Source: Isoetes taiwanensis (taxonomy: Eukaryota; Streptophyta; Lycopodiopsida; Isoetales; Isoetaceae). From it: 64,000 nt of DNA. This document shows, one piece after another, positions 46,160-57,619 of the stretch. The stretch's first letter is position 1; every line of letters starts with the position of its first letter. The stretch lies in assembly GCA_021234155.1 (NCBI GenBank), contig JAJEKV010000071.1, positions 6,260,236 through 6,324,235 on the forward strand, written 5' to 3'. The notes below the pieces were generated by a model. It was not told the origin of the DNA. It ran no database searches and saw nothing but the letters and a program-made list of their open reading frames with translations. The position numbers and the translations under genes were made by a program.

Positions 46160-48480
46160 AATTGTTCATAATAGAAGAACGCTAGAGGGATCCACAACCT
46201 CTCATATTGCTAATCCATCATAATGTCATAATAGAGCAATGGACTCACGTCCGTGATCTAACCATCCAATCCAACAAGATTCAGTGCCTTAGACTTGAGT
46301 CCGTGAAATACACACAAAAAGAAGAAGAGAATAATCGAGGTGTATGAAATGGTGCAATGCAAAAACTCAATAAGGAAATACGAATCAGTGCCCGAGCAGT
46401 CAGATCATGATTAAAATCAAAGGTGAGTTGGCCTATTTATATCCGATTACATTCCCAGGTTATGTACACAACCTGCTGGCATTAAAATCCCTAAATCACA
46501 AGAAAATAAAATTTATCCTCCCTGATGTAGATGCTCCCTGGTTGTTCTTTAAGATTGCGTAAAACTCTGATGTGATCATGTGATGACAGTTTAAGACAGT
46601 CATTAAAAAGACCTGGTTTGGTACATACTTGGAGATGAAACGAAGTAGCCATCTTAGTTCAATTTTGTGTAACTCTTGGAGCTCTGCAATGATGATTCAA
46701 ATCTCTCAACGCATTTCTTAAAACCAAGAAAAGGAACTGCCAAGAACATGTCCTTCAAAAATTTACTATTTTTGGTAATAAAAGGCATTAATGATAGAGC
46801 ACAAAAATACAGCTTTGAAATTGAGCGCGATGAAAAACCTAATCGGATTCTTTGAGATAGGTAAGAGGCTCTGTGTGATTCTTCCTTCTTGCTTCTGGTA
46901 ATCTGCATGACACACTCTCTCGAAAATCCAAGGGCTCAAACACCAAACAAAAGTCGGTTCTATCAAAACCGAATCAATCCTGGATGCTGCAGCCCCATCT
47001 ATCCTCCTATTTTCTAATGTCATCGCCTCATCTCGCATGATCTTGCCGCCACTATTTGTGAAGCACCGAACCGGGAACCTTAGGGCAAGCGCCAGAATTC
47101 AAAAGCGCCCACGAAGTCGATGTTAACTGGGAATAGAATTTTGGGGCTGCCACGTGGCACTGCCCAATAATTCGGAATAGAAATCAGGGGCTTGATTCCG
47201 CTGATCCCGTCGAGCACATGCCATTTTGTTCAAACATCAGGTAATTTTTCTCTCCCCCTCTTCAGCAGATCCTCCCTCTTCCGCCGGTTGTGGGGCCTTT
47301 GCTGCCGATTGTAGGGCCTCTGGCGAGCTCCATTCCCCTGCACATCATATACTTTGCATCATTGCAATAATGGTCTAGGTTGGTGCCAATTATTGGTCAA
47401 TTCATGTGTAAATTATCCCTCACACACACAGACAGAGACTCAAAAGTAGAGAGTCTTAAATAGTTAAGCTTTGAGTTAACCAATGGAGTGGGCATAGTTC
47501 ACAAACTTGAGCTTGTGTTTCAAGTTTTAGGCATACAGAACTCATAGAATTGTATCCATTATCTAAGATTTGGATAGAATTCACGGACTTCAGTCCGTTA
47601 TCTTAGATTTGGATAGGCCTATCCAAATCTAAAATTGACTGTAGCATAATTCCATTATTGTTGCTTGAGATTGTGTCGATTATCTAAGATTTGGATAAAA
47701 TTCACGGACTTGAGTCCGTTATCTAAGATTTGGATAGACTTGACTGTAGTATTATTCAATTATTGTTGCTTGGGTTTGTCACTTTCTACTCTTATATAAT
47801 TTATTCACACCAAGATTCGATTCCTTGATGCCTTAGATTCCCGAGTGAGGGAAAAAATCGCGAGGGAAAAATATTTAGGGAAAAATAGCAGATGAAGCCA
47901 CGTTCTTATCCTTATCCGCTTCAACTAGCATCTACTTCAGCACGCGTTTAGGCGTGGTAGTCCGATCTGAGGTTTGAAGCCCCAGGTGGCGAAATCCATG
48001 AGGAAGGATTCACCGGCGTAGCCATAGCTTGCTGCCTATATAAGCCGAATCTTCCTTATTTTGTTTGTTCGAAGGCTTTATTGGATGAAAAGTATGTCTT
48101 TATTCCATTGCTTCTTGAATCTTCTACAATATGGTCTGAATAGCGATTATTTTGCCCGCATTACAGTAAAATACGATTCAGACGGAAACCAAGGTGATTT
48201 ATTTATTTGTATAATCCGCTACGGTTAAATTATGGGTTCTTTTCTTCTACTATTCAACCGTTTTGTGATAAAAGGGCTTGATTATGAAAGCCCGATCTTT
48301 GGACAATCGCCGAGAAAAATTGGTGAGAATATACTTTGTTAGTTGAAATGTACGGATTGTTTCTAACGGAGCAAGAACATCTTACACGAATTGCAGGTAA
48401 TGATTTGTTAACTAAATGCTTACTCTACATCTTTGAATGGTCATATTTACAGAGCTTACTCCGCAATATGGTTGGGTTCG
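46160..48480. other. Gene-poor stretch with ACGGACT palindromes and a tandem duplication
   Basis: No supported gene. It contains half-sites ACGTCCGTGA/GAGTCCGTGA near 46250 and 46295. A tandem duplication of about 130 bp (about 47551-47665 and 47682-47785) shares ATCTAAGATTTGGATA, an ACGGACT palindrome and ATTATTGTTGCTTG. Confidence 0.5.
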
Positions 48481-48483
48481 TAG

Positions 48484-49180
48484 ATGATAGTTTTGTGGAA
48501 GTTTTAGTTGAACAGACTCTAGAAAACCAATTTTGGTTTCGTGTTAGATGGCAATGTTCTTCCCCCAAATGGTTGAGTCGTCCAAATTGTGTGCATCAAA
48601 AGTCAAAAGATTGATGTTAACTTAGTGTTCAACCCAAAAATACAAAAAGTGTTAATACAAAAGTGTTAAGATTCGATCCAAGTTGATGTAGGCATGAGAA
48701 GTACAAATCCCCATTCTTATGTATGAATCATTTGAGAATGCTCGCATTTTATTTGAACTACATGAGAGAAGAGCTTTTCTCATTTTCATAGTTAGTCTTT
48801 GAAATCTAAGTAATGTTTAAATTTGCCTAATATTTTATTGAATGCTAGTTTACTCACGTTACCCATGCGGTGCTATGGCGATGAGTGGCGGATCTGGATA
48901 AGAAGGTAATATTTGTGGCTTTTTGAGGATCCAACTGTTAAGGAATTTTTTATTTTAAGTGGGATCACCTCTATAGAATGGATTATCAAGTGTTTATCAA
49001 GCATCATCGTAGATCAAAGGCCGATATTATCATGGCGGGTACTGTGTGCTCAGATTCGAAGACAAGGCAACTTCCTTGGTCTAATGAAAATAAATCCTGA
49101 AGGAGATATTATTTAGTTTGCAGAAAAACCAGAAGGAAGTGCGTTAAAAGCAATGAAGGTAAAGCGTGAAGACCATAGGT
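48484..49180 (+). pseudogene. ADP-glucose pyrophosphorylase small-subunit fragment
   Basis: Rightward, collinear pieces of the plant starch-synthesis enzyme (glucose-1-phosphate adenylyltransferase small subunit). 48484-48543: DDSFVEVLVEQTLENQFWF (family ..GFVEVLAAQQxPENPxWF). 48900-48965: YLWLFEDPTVKEFFILSG (family YLWLFEExxVxEFLxLAG). After a 1-nt shift, DHLYRMDYQVFIKHHRRSKADI, with the substrate-site motif DHLYRMDY preserved. Then GLMKINPEGDII, an in-frame TAG, and FAEKPEGSALKAMKV (49080-49165). The 350-bp gap between the first two pieces looks like a retained intron, so this is a genomic rather than mRNA-derived copy. No further exons found. Confidence 0.82.
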
Positions 49181-50052
49181 TTTAATCTCAGCATTTCATG
49201 AACAATAAAGAAGACATTATTATGCATTCTTGAGCTTCATAGATTTGGCAATCTGGTCAGCAAAGAGGCCATGGTGAATTTACTCATGAAAAAGTTTCCA
49301 ATGAAGCCTCTGATGATCAGAAATTTGTGATCGGTTTCTTTCCAAGAAGGACCAGCTTGATTTTAAGCTGGGTAAAATTAGCTAACGTTAAATTTGCTTT
49401 TACAATTCTCATGCGCCATGACCGTTTATCAGCCTACTCTAGAAACTTCTGAGCTATCATGGGTATAAGGAGCCAGATTCATTTCAATATCTTAAATAAG
49501 AAGGATTGTCAGACCAAATGGGCAAGAAAAGGACCGTTTATTTTGTTTTCGCATATGATTCTCTTAATGCTTTTTTAACAGAAGTAACCTTACTTATTTT
49601 TCATAGATACGCTGATGAAATTGGCTGAAGGGGTTTTGGAAAGAAAGAGGCTAAAGCAAAAGTCGATGCTATACAATAGACCTGTCCGATTACAAAAGTA
49701 TTAATGGAGCATTTGAAGCAAATGGATTTATTTGGGTCTGTGGAAGTGTTGGCCAGTTTTCTCAGTACATGATTTCTAGTCTATTATCCACATGAAATCA
49801 CCATTTGTTTAACATTGCATCTTGGGAGGTGTAACATTGGTGCTCCATTAACCCGGCCGCCCGAAATTTATGGAAACTAGTGTTGAGATGTTCAGTGAGG
49901 GTCTTCTTTATACCTTCGATGGGGGCTTTATGGTCATTTGCACAATCATAATATGGCAGCTTCATACCGGGTTTTTATCGAGTCATAGTGCCTTGCAAAG
50001 CGGTCTAATGCAACATGTTTGAAATATGAACGTCCAAGGTCCTTTGGATGCC

Positions 50053-50478
50053 TAATGATTTGGGCAAGATGCAGCTTATTTGTAAACATATAAAGTGGTG
50101 TTACCAACATAAATTCGATGTTGCAACAATGCAACTCTTATTTCCTTTCCAAGCAAAAAAATTAGTGTTTGTGCGTATGAAGTGAGCTTTTAGTGATGGT
50201 TATTGTTTTATGATGTAAACTACTTGGGCAATGCATGCCATTTTGCGACTTCCACTTCCGATGTGTAATGATTTGGGCAAGATGCAGCTTATTTGTAACA
50301 TATAAAGTGGTGTTACCAACATAAATTCTGATGTTGCAACAATGCAACTCTTATTTCCTTTTCCAAGCAAAAAATTAGTGTTTGTTTGTATGAAGTGAGC
50401 TTTTAGTGATGGTTATTGTTTTATGATGTAAACTACTTGGGCAATGCATGCCATTTGCGACTTCCACTTAGATGTGTA
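50053..50478 (+). repeat. 213-bp tandem duplication
   Basis: Unit beginning TAATGATTTGGGCAAGATGC at 50053 and 50266, nearly identical over the full length. Non-coding; shadow ORFs on the minus strand merely repeat. Confidence 0.9.
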
Positions 50479-50861
50479 ATGTCTTCCAACCGTCAATTGG
50501 AATTGTTTGACAATGACATGCTTTTGGGCCCCTGCAAGGGTGTCCTGACATGAAGACTTGCAGTAAGACATAACAGGTTATTCTCCTTTTAACTTCTGGA
50601 TTTAATTAGAACAAATGGGAATTTAAACATTAGTAATAAAACATTTATCATTTAAAACACGTTTTGTATAATACTTAAGCCAAACAATGAATATCAGTGG
50701 AAACTGTTGGTCCTATCGAAAGCGATTCATCGTGTAACCGGTCTATTAAAAGGGAGAACCATGCATCTATTGCCTCAGATTTGTAAGTCCGCCATATCTT
50801 TGAGGATTTGGGCATGAAAGCAAGTGTCGAGAATTTTTGGGAGACATGGGGCTGGTCATGT

Positions 50862-51225
50862 GCCAGATGATCTTGCAAGTGGCTTGGTAAAAGTTGCATC
50901 AAATTATGAAGCCATGAATGAAAGAGAGCAGGCCTTATGCTTATGCACCTTCGTATAGGCACTTGATATTCTCAAAGTTGCTGGAGAATAGAGTGTACCG
51001 CAGTGTAGAAGCTTCGAGATGGGAGTCGTGCTTTATATGTTAGGAAAGTATTCTAAAACTTATGTCGCCTTCAAGAATTCCAAAAAGCGAAAGTGAGGCG
51101 AGAAAACAACCCTGTTAGGGATCCTCCTAAATGAGATGGGACTGGCAAGCATAGAATTATATCAAATTCCAAACGTTGTTGCATTCTTTGAAGAAGCAAG
51201 AAGCATTCTGGAAGAGATCATCTAG
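50862..51225 (+). pseudogene. Kinesin-light-chain-related (TPR) protein fragment
   Basis: Rightward PDDLASGLVKVASNYEAMNE and REQALCLCTF, then ALDILKVAGE, and in another frame EMGVVLYMLGKYSKTYVAFKNS. Finally ILLNEMGLASIELYQI with VVAFFEEARSILEE (51120-51222). Plant kinesin-light-chain-related proteins read E(E)IAGGLxEISAIYESxxE..EALKLL...MGVMYYMVGRYxxAxxSF...LNQMGLACVQ...AAELFEEARxILE, so the order is preserved. Several stops and shifts; a dead fragment. Confidence 0.72.
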
Positions 51226-52914
51226 ATGAAGGCCTTAACACAAAGGTGAAGACCTTTGTACAACCTTATCTTTGTATAGGTTAAATATTGACATGTGCAG
51301 TATAGCTTCTCGAAATGCTCATGTTCCATGTCTATCAAGCAAAAATCTAGTTTAAAATACTAGCAGTGTATGTTATATTATTTGATGTTATATTTGTGTG
51401 GTTAATTCAAGCAGGCATTGCATTGTCAAATGTTAGACATTATGATTTCATACAGAAAGATTTTTGTATACTGATGCCCAAAGGGAAGATAAATGTTCGG
51501 TTTGAGATCCAATTGGAGATGGTTTTCACGCCAATTCCAAGTTGACACAAACTCCCTCATAGTGCATTTAGGAAAGAGAACGTCGCTGGCCTTGGCCGCC
51601 GCGATAAGTTTCTTGTAGAAATAAAATACATAGAGTCATATGGTTCATGGAATTTCATCCATTTCTAAATATATGGCTCGTCCCATAGTTTAACATAAAG
51701 TTCAAGCTATCTTCACGGACTTAAGTCCGTGATTGAGCTGCTTGCTCATAGGAATTTTCACAATATTGAGCTCGTAGTTCATAGATTTGAGTCTATAACT
51801 TGGGGCTCAAAATGTAGGACTTAACATTAGCATGTAATTGTTGGTTTGGGATTTGCTTGTTGTGTACTATAACTTCTCAACTTGATTGTTGGCTATGTTC
51901 ATCGTTACTTGTTGGTTGGGGCTCTTCTTATATTGCATATACTATTGTCTGTACATGATTGATTTTAGAGAATTTATGACTATAATTCGCAGGAACATTA
52001 TTGTAGCTTACATCGATGTTGTTGGATTTAGATTGGGAAAACATTGTAGATAGCTCCGTAATATTAACCTAGCCAGAATATCCCAACCCTAATCCTTATC
52101 ATTCTCCTCACCTTGACCCTAAAACCTGACATGCAAAGAGAGGCTTATATTACAATCTCTTGGGGTCATGCCTAGGATTACATTTAGGGGGTTATCATTT
52201 TCATGCTCTCTATATAAAATAGGTTTTTAAGTTAGGTTTTTTATCATGTTAAACTCGAAATTTGCAAGCTCACTTTGTCACCCATATGGATTAGGATTAG
52301 GGCCAAGGCATATAAGGGATAGGATTATGCTAGACGTTATTAGGTTTAGATACACATTAGGACTATCTACAACCCTTTTTTTGTATGCCAATGCCATTAC
52401 TTAGATTTAGGCATGTAGCCATTCATATTGTTTTTTTGTGGCATTTTTATGAGGGATTAGCGTCCTAGAAAGAAGATGTAAAATTTTTGCAAAGCAATCG
52501 CACAACAAAACCTGCATTTTAGCCCCTCTTTTTCTTATCTGCAATCAAAGCATTCACAGATCCTTTTTTAACTGCAGTCAAGCATTTGTAGAAATATAAA
52601 ATGGTCTTCTTGCCACTTGTGCCATAACATGTAACATTTCTTGTTGTAGACATATAAATTATTTTTAGGTTCACGGAATTAAATATGCAGCTTTGACTTC
52701 TTTTTTATCGTGGTACTATACAAATCATGTTATATATAAATATGTCTAAAATGGTAGACATCCATCTGAAATGTAGTGTCCAATGGACGATCAATGATAT
52801 TCATGGTGCACTTGAAGAATAAGAGTCACTGAAGACTTTGTTTGAAACATAGGGAAAAACTCTGAAATACCCTTATGTTTTGCTAAAATTAACAAAACGC
52901 CCCTAGTTTTGGGG
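51226..52914. other. AT-rich non-coding
   Basis: I see no gene. The only recognised element is the palindrome at 51713-51732. Confidence 0.5.
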
Positions 52915-52915
52915 G

Positions 52916-53234
52916 TATTTTTATGGAAATGATCATAACTTTTTTGTGATGATCCAAATAAGAATAAATTTTCCAGATATATTGTAGAAGAGGTTGAGAT
53001 CTTTCCATGAAAGTTAACATATCCTGAATCGGATTCCGAAACCTCAAATTTAAATCCCTCTGAAATTTCTACAATTTTCTTGTGTATTAAAAATAGCATA
53101 ACTTGTGATTTAAGACTCCGATTTATATGATCTTACATTTGATAGAAAGATCTCATCCTCCTTTACAATAGTTCTGAAAGGGTCATTCTCATTTGGATCA
53201 TCACAAAAAAAGTTATGATCATTTCCATAAAAAT
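52916..53234. repeat. Foldback element with 50-bp near-perfect inverted arms
   Basis: 52916-52965 (TATTTTTATGGAAATGATCA...) is the reverse complement of 53184-53234 with very few mismatches. Pairing continues imperfectly inward (ATATTGTAGAAGAGG against CCTCCTTTACAATAG), giving a hairpin about 150 bp per arm. It lies in the presumed intron just 3' of the SDGC-type N-terminal half. Confidence 0.85.
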
Positions 53235-53471
53235 CCCTTGAACATAATGTGACGAGGCTTGTGGAGAGGGATGGCTAAAAAGAGTCTCTGTTTTATGAGA
53301 TCAACCTAGTTTAGCATGTCCGAGAATCATGGTAGCAGTGCATCAAATTATTAACTGCAACTATCAAAATGCAGACTAGATTGTAAGATAAAACATGTAT
53401 CAAACTTGATGCAGACTTGTTTCAACATTTTATATCGTTGCTAAATAACATTAAATACTAACCAAATGAAG

Positions 53472-55791
53472 TTAAAATGGGAAGTGGGATTCTCTCAATT
53501 TAATTGCATAAGGCTTGTATGTTATATGCACTAAAATTGTGCACTGATCATTGCTCCAATGCAGACTTTGAATTTCTTGCTGAATCTTAAAGCTGTAATT
53601 TTCAGCAAAATCAATCATTGAAACTATTGCATCCTTTAGAAATGTTTCCAAACACTCCTTGAATTGCCTGGCCTGCCATCTACCCTCATAGTTGTGTGGA
53701 ATGAATTCCTTCAAAGACTTTTTCGACATTCGGAAAATATCAAACACTTGTGGTCTTGTAAACCAGTTTAGTGACTGGTTTTTTTCCCAGCTTATAACCT
53801 CTTTTGTCAATAGGTTCTTCTACAGATTCATATATCTACAACAAATACCGAAATTAAAAATAAAGCTACACGATAATGAAGCATAACAAACAGCAACAAT
53901 CTTAGTACCTTGTGATATGTCTTCCACTCCACACGCACACCGGTTTTGAAATTCTCTTCTTTTTTGGACATGTTGGGTCCTTGCTAGGTCCACACTTATT
54001 ACACTTGAGAGTTAGGTAGTGATGTGCATACCATTCTTCACTTTCATCTCTTGGACAAACAAGAGACCTCCAAAGCTCACTTGTTGAAGCATAGGTGCTC
54101 TTCCTTGCCATGCATGTTGGTCCAGGACCACAAACTTCACACGTGCATTTACAATTTGGACCATGATTTTTTTCATCATGTCTTACTTTGTTAATTGCAA
54201 GTCGAATAAAATCTGCTCTCATATGATAGACACAACATCATGTCTCTCGTCTCTTTACTTTCCTAACATAAGGGGTTTCAAGGCATGAAAAAGGAAAGAA
54301 ACCTCAAACTTAGGATACTCCCTTCAAACACCGGGTAAAATGAAACCGCAATAACGGACACCCGAAGCGTGAATTACAAAGAATTGTAACAACATCCAAA
54401 GATGTGCAATCAAACTAACCTCGAGTCTCCTCCGAGGGAAGTGTAATGGATGCATGATCTTGAATCCTTTAGCCAATCTAATCCTTATAACATGTTTCTT
54501 GCATGGAGACACTCGTGTGTTATCTCTCCAAAAGTCAACTACTAGTTTCCTCTCATCACAAGAGAGTCATCACATCTAGTATTCTTCTTGAACATGGACC
54601 ATGGTCCACTACCATGCTCTGCGACCAATCTTCTATTGAGAACCGGACTAATCTTCCTATTCAGATTCATTTGCTTGGCAAAAGCAAACTTGTTAGTTTC
54701 ACCATTGACTGTAAAAGTCATTGCAGCACTTCTTGCTCTCCACACATCTATAGTTTTTGAATACTTATGAGCTGCAAAAGACTCCCTCAAATTGTTAATG
54801 ATTGTTTTCATTGTGTTTAATTCTTTCTTTGTTTGAGAGATCTAGTTTGGTATCCACTTTCTAGCACCCCCTAGAATTTCCCACTCATTCTTGGGATGTA
54901 GCATTCTCACACAATTCGTTCACAAGCTTGCCTAATTCTTTTGACAACTTTCTTTTTTTCCAACTGCTGAATGAACCTTTCTTACCAACAGTAGCATCAT
55001 TTGCAACTGCATCTTTGTTGCCAGTTGCAGCATCCATTTCTCTTTTCTTCTTTCTTTGAATCCTCCTGGCCCCGCCTGTCTTTTTTTTGAAAGAGGCTTC
55101 ATATTTCTTTTGGTTTGCAAGCCCCGTGATGGTTCATAGCACCTACATTGATGAAACAATTCTACCTACGGTCGAGCGAAATTTATCAATGCAAATACCT
55201 CTATTATAGCAAGTATCTGTATTATGAGAGTCAAATCCAAGCTCTACAGCATCCTCAAATGAGATTCCACCATATTCTCCTGTAATTTTAGCATGTCAGT
55301 TTAGTTTTTATAAACCAAGTAACAAATTTAAATTGCATACTCGATATGTTGAAATCGTGTTCAAAGTCCATAAATTCAAAGACCCATCTTTGAAGCAAAC
55401 ACCATTGATGGAATTCTGTTCCACTGAAAGCAGTACATTACATCAGTCAGCAATTTAGAACAAAAAAATTCAGCAATTTAATAGCATAAGCATTTAACAA
55501 GGACTACCTTATCTTTCATCTTCATGATGGAATTCTTGATCTGAATTTTAGACTTCATATGTAGTTTCTTCATTCCTTGTGAAATCCACGTTTTCGAGAT
55601 GAAATGTGAGTGTCGCCCGATTTGTATAGGTGATTCTTCGAGGTAATTTTACGCAAATTGTGAACAACACTCCAGAATCGTTTGGAATTGTTGACGAACT
55701 CTTGCATGGCTGCCAGCATTCTCCAGACATCAAATTGCGCACAATGCTTGGACACAGAAGCAAGGAATTCATCTTTCAACTCAAGAACCAT
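53472..55791 (-). pseudogene. N-terminal half of the SDGC...QWK-family transposase-like gene
   Basis: Leftward from ATG 55791: MVLELKDEFLASVSKHCAQF... (to about 55570), with further exon-like pieces. 54811-54542: RKISPVLNRRLVAEHG. 54222-53902: a Cys-rich segment CKCTCEVCGPGPTCMAR, LWRSLVCPRDESEEWYAHHYL and LKCNKCG. 53810-53472: WFTRPQVFDIFRMSKKSLKEF, then MIDFAENYSFKIQQEIQSLHW. In this repeat family the IDFAENY..EIQxxHW block is followed by a HFYISDD..HDTLF block, which here lies at 28.9 kb on the same strand. I infer one gene whose intron swelled with E2 and other insertions. Function presumed transposase; no intact ORF. Confidence 0.6.
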
Positions 55792-55849
55792 AGCTGTGCT
55801 TCAAGAAACGTTGAAAACCATGATAATTACGAAGGTGCAAACATTTGAA

Positions 55850-57619
55850 TTGGGCAGGGAAATTCCAATTCGAATTGGAGATTGCAAACTAAAATTTTGG
55901 GATCGGTGACTTGGCCAAAAATAGCGATTCGATGGATCTTGACTCCGCTCAAATCGGCTATGGCGGTGAAGTGCCCGGATTTAAACGTGAAGGGCCCTCG
56001 AAAAAATTTGATGGCTGTATCGACACCTTACCAAAGACCAATGTCGTGACCCTGATTTTTTGAGTAGGTAAAAAAAAAAAAAAAAAAAGGCACCCATTCA
56101 TAGGTACTTGCGCACGAGATCACTTGGAAGAGAAAGCAGGGCGCTCTTCCGGACGTCTATTCCGCCTTAGACGTTGATTTTTAGACGAAAAAAACGAAAA
56201 AGCTTAGTTTTAGGGCGGAACAATATTACCCTATCTGCTATCAAGAGGAAGGCAGTGAGAGATGGTTAGAGAAGGGGATAATTCCTCAAAATACACATCC
56301 AAACCAATTTAGTACATCCAACCCATGAGCAAAACGTTTCTAACCAACCATTATGCAACATACATATACAATTGGAGATGAGCACATATGCACATGGTTT
56401 TCTTAGCAGTGCAAGGAACATAGGTTGGAGGATCCCAAGCATGTTTGCAAGTACCCTCCGAGTCATGTGTGCGCCATCACAAGCCATAAGAGCAGGAAGA
56501 GGGGTCTTGCTCGGAAGGGAGGGAGAGTGCACGATCTAGTGATGATTTCGTCAAGCCTTGGCAAACCCAAAAGGCTAGAAGGACAGAGAGGTCAAAAGTT
56601 GAAGATGGAGCAACGTAGGCTCGAAATATCGAGGTGCAAGGAGGAGGAGTCATCGAGAAACACCCCCTATGATGGATCGGATGCGACAACACGGTAGTCC
56701 TTTATAGAGCCCTATTATGGGTGACGGGCCAAACAAGATGATGAAGATGTGCAAGTCATATGCAGCCATAAAGACACACACACATTTACTTATTATGCTC
56801 GAAAGTGGTGGCAGTTGTAGGCATTGAGGGATACTTACCTATGGTTAGACATGTGCCAAACTCAATCAACACACTTAGGTCACCAATTAAGAGATAGAAC
56901 TTGGCCGACAAGGAGGTAGAACCCCAACAAAATGCTGACATTGGCCATGGCAATTCCATGAGCTAGACACACAGGGGGTTAGGTGAATTATCTTTAGCTA
57001 ACGATTGGAACCCAAATACGACGTGATAGGGCCGTGGATAAGGCAAGGATTATAAAAGGAGATGGTGAAAATTAGAGTGCACTCAGATCCCGGGGGTATG
57101 ATTCCGGAGGATCGATCCACAAGTAAGCATGCCTTATTGCGCATGAATCAGGCAAAAATCTTTGCAAAATCAAGGTAAAGTTAGATGGGTTTCACCGATC
57201 CTCCGCGAATCGGATGGGATACGTTCATGGGTGGTCGGAATCAGTTGGAGGAGAGGATTTCGAAATGGCGGAGGAGGAAGCGATGCAGAGCTGCCGCAAT
57301 GGAGCAGCTCAAAACTGGGCAAAATATCCCAAAACCGCGCAGTGAACCCATTAATCGCGGCGGTTGATAGTGGGATCCCGAGGAGGGGATCCCATTTAGT
57401 GATCCCCGAGGGCGGGATCAGCCCAAACCAAGGTACATTTATCTTCACCCTCTATAGCTCCGTAGCTTCATCCGTATACCTTAGACAATTGCACCCTAGC
57501 ATTCGAAAGCCATAGATCCGTTCTAAATAATCAAAGAACTAAGCAATATGATGCATTGGTTTCCGTTTATTCATGTAAACATGTATAGATAGATACCTTT
57601 AAAAGCAATTTTAACCGTA
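55850..57619. other. No recognisable gene
   Basis: A phrase TTGAGTAGGTAAAAAA...GCACCC (about 56059-56095, with an A18 run) recurs on the minus strand near 21730-21765, so it is part of some repeat. Rightward ORFs at 56425-56697 and 57162-57515 have no recognisable features. Confidence 0.4.

Larger units (their letters stand above)
47581..51732. repeat. Dispersed TCACGGAC-N4-GTCCGTGA palindromes
   Basis: TCACGGAC-TTCA-GTCCGTTA (47581-47600), TCACGGAC-TTGA-GTCCGTTA (47702-47721) and the perfect TCACGGAC-TTAA-GTCCGTGA (51713-51732). Same 8-4-8 geometry as the E1 and E2 families but different arms. They bracket the captured-gene segment 48.5-51.3 kb. Confidence 0.75.

Noticed and set aside
53472-55791. 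DUF7869-family assignment for this gene
   Set aside because: It lacks the DNC..NKN and GHTHED motifs; the IDFAENY and SDGC motifs belong to a different repeat family.
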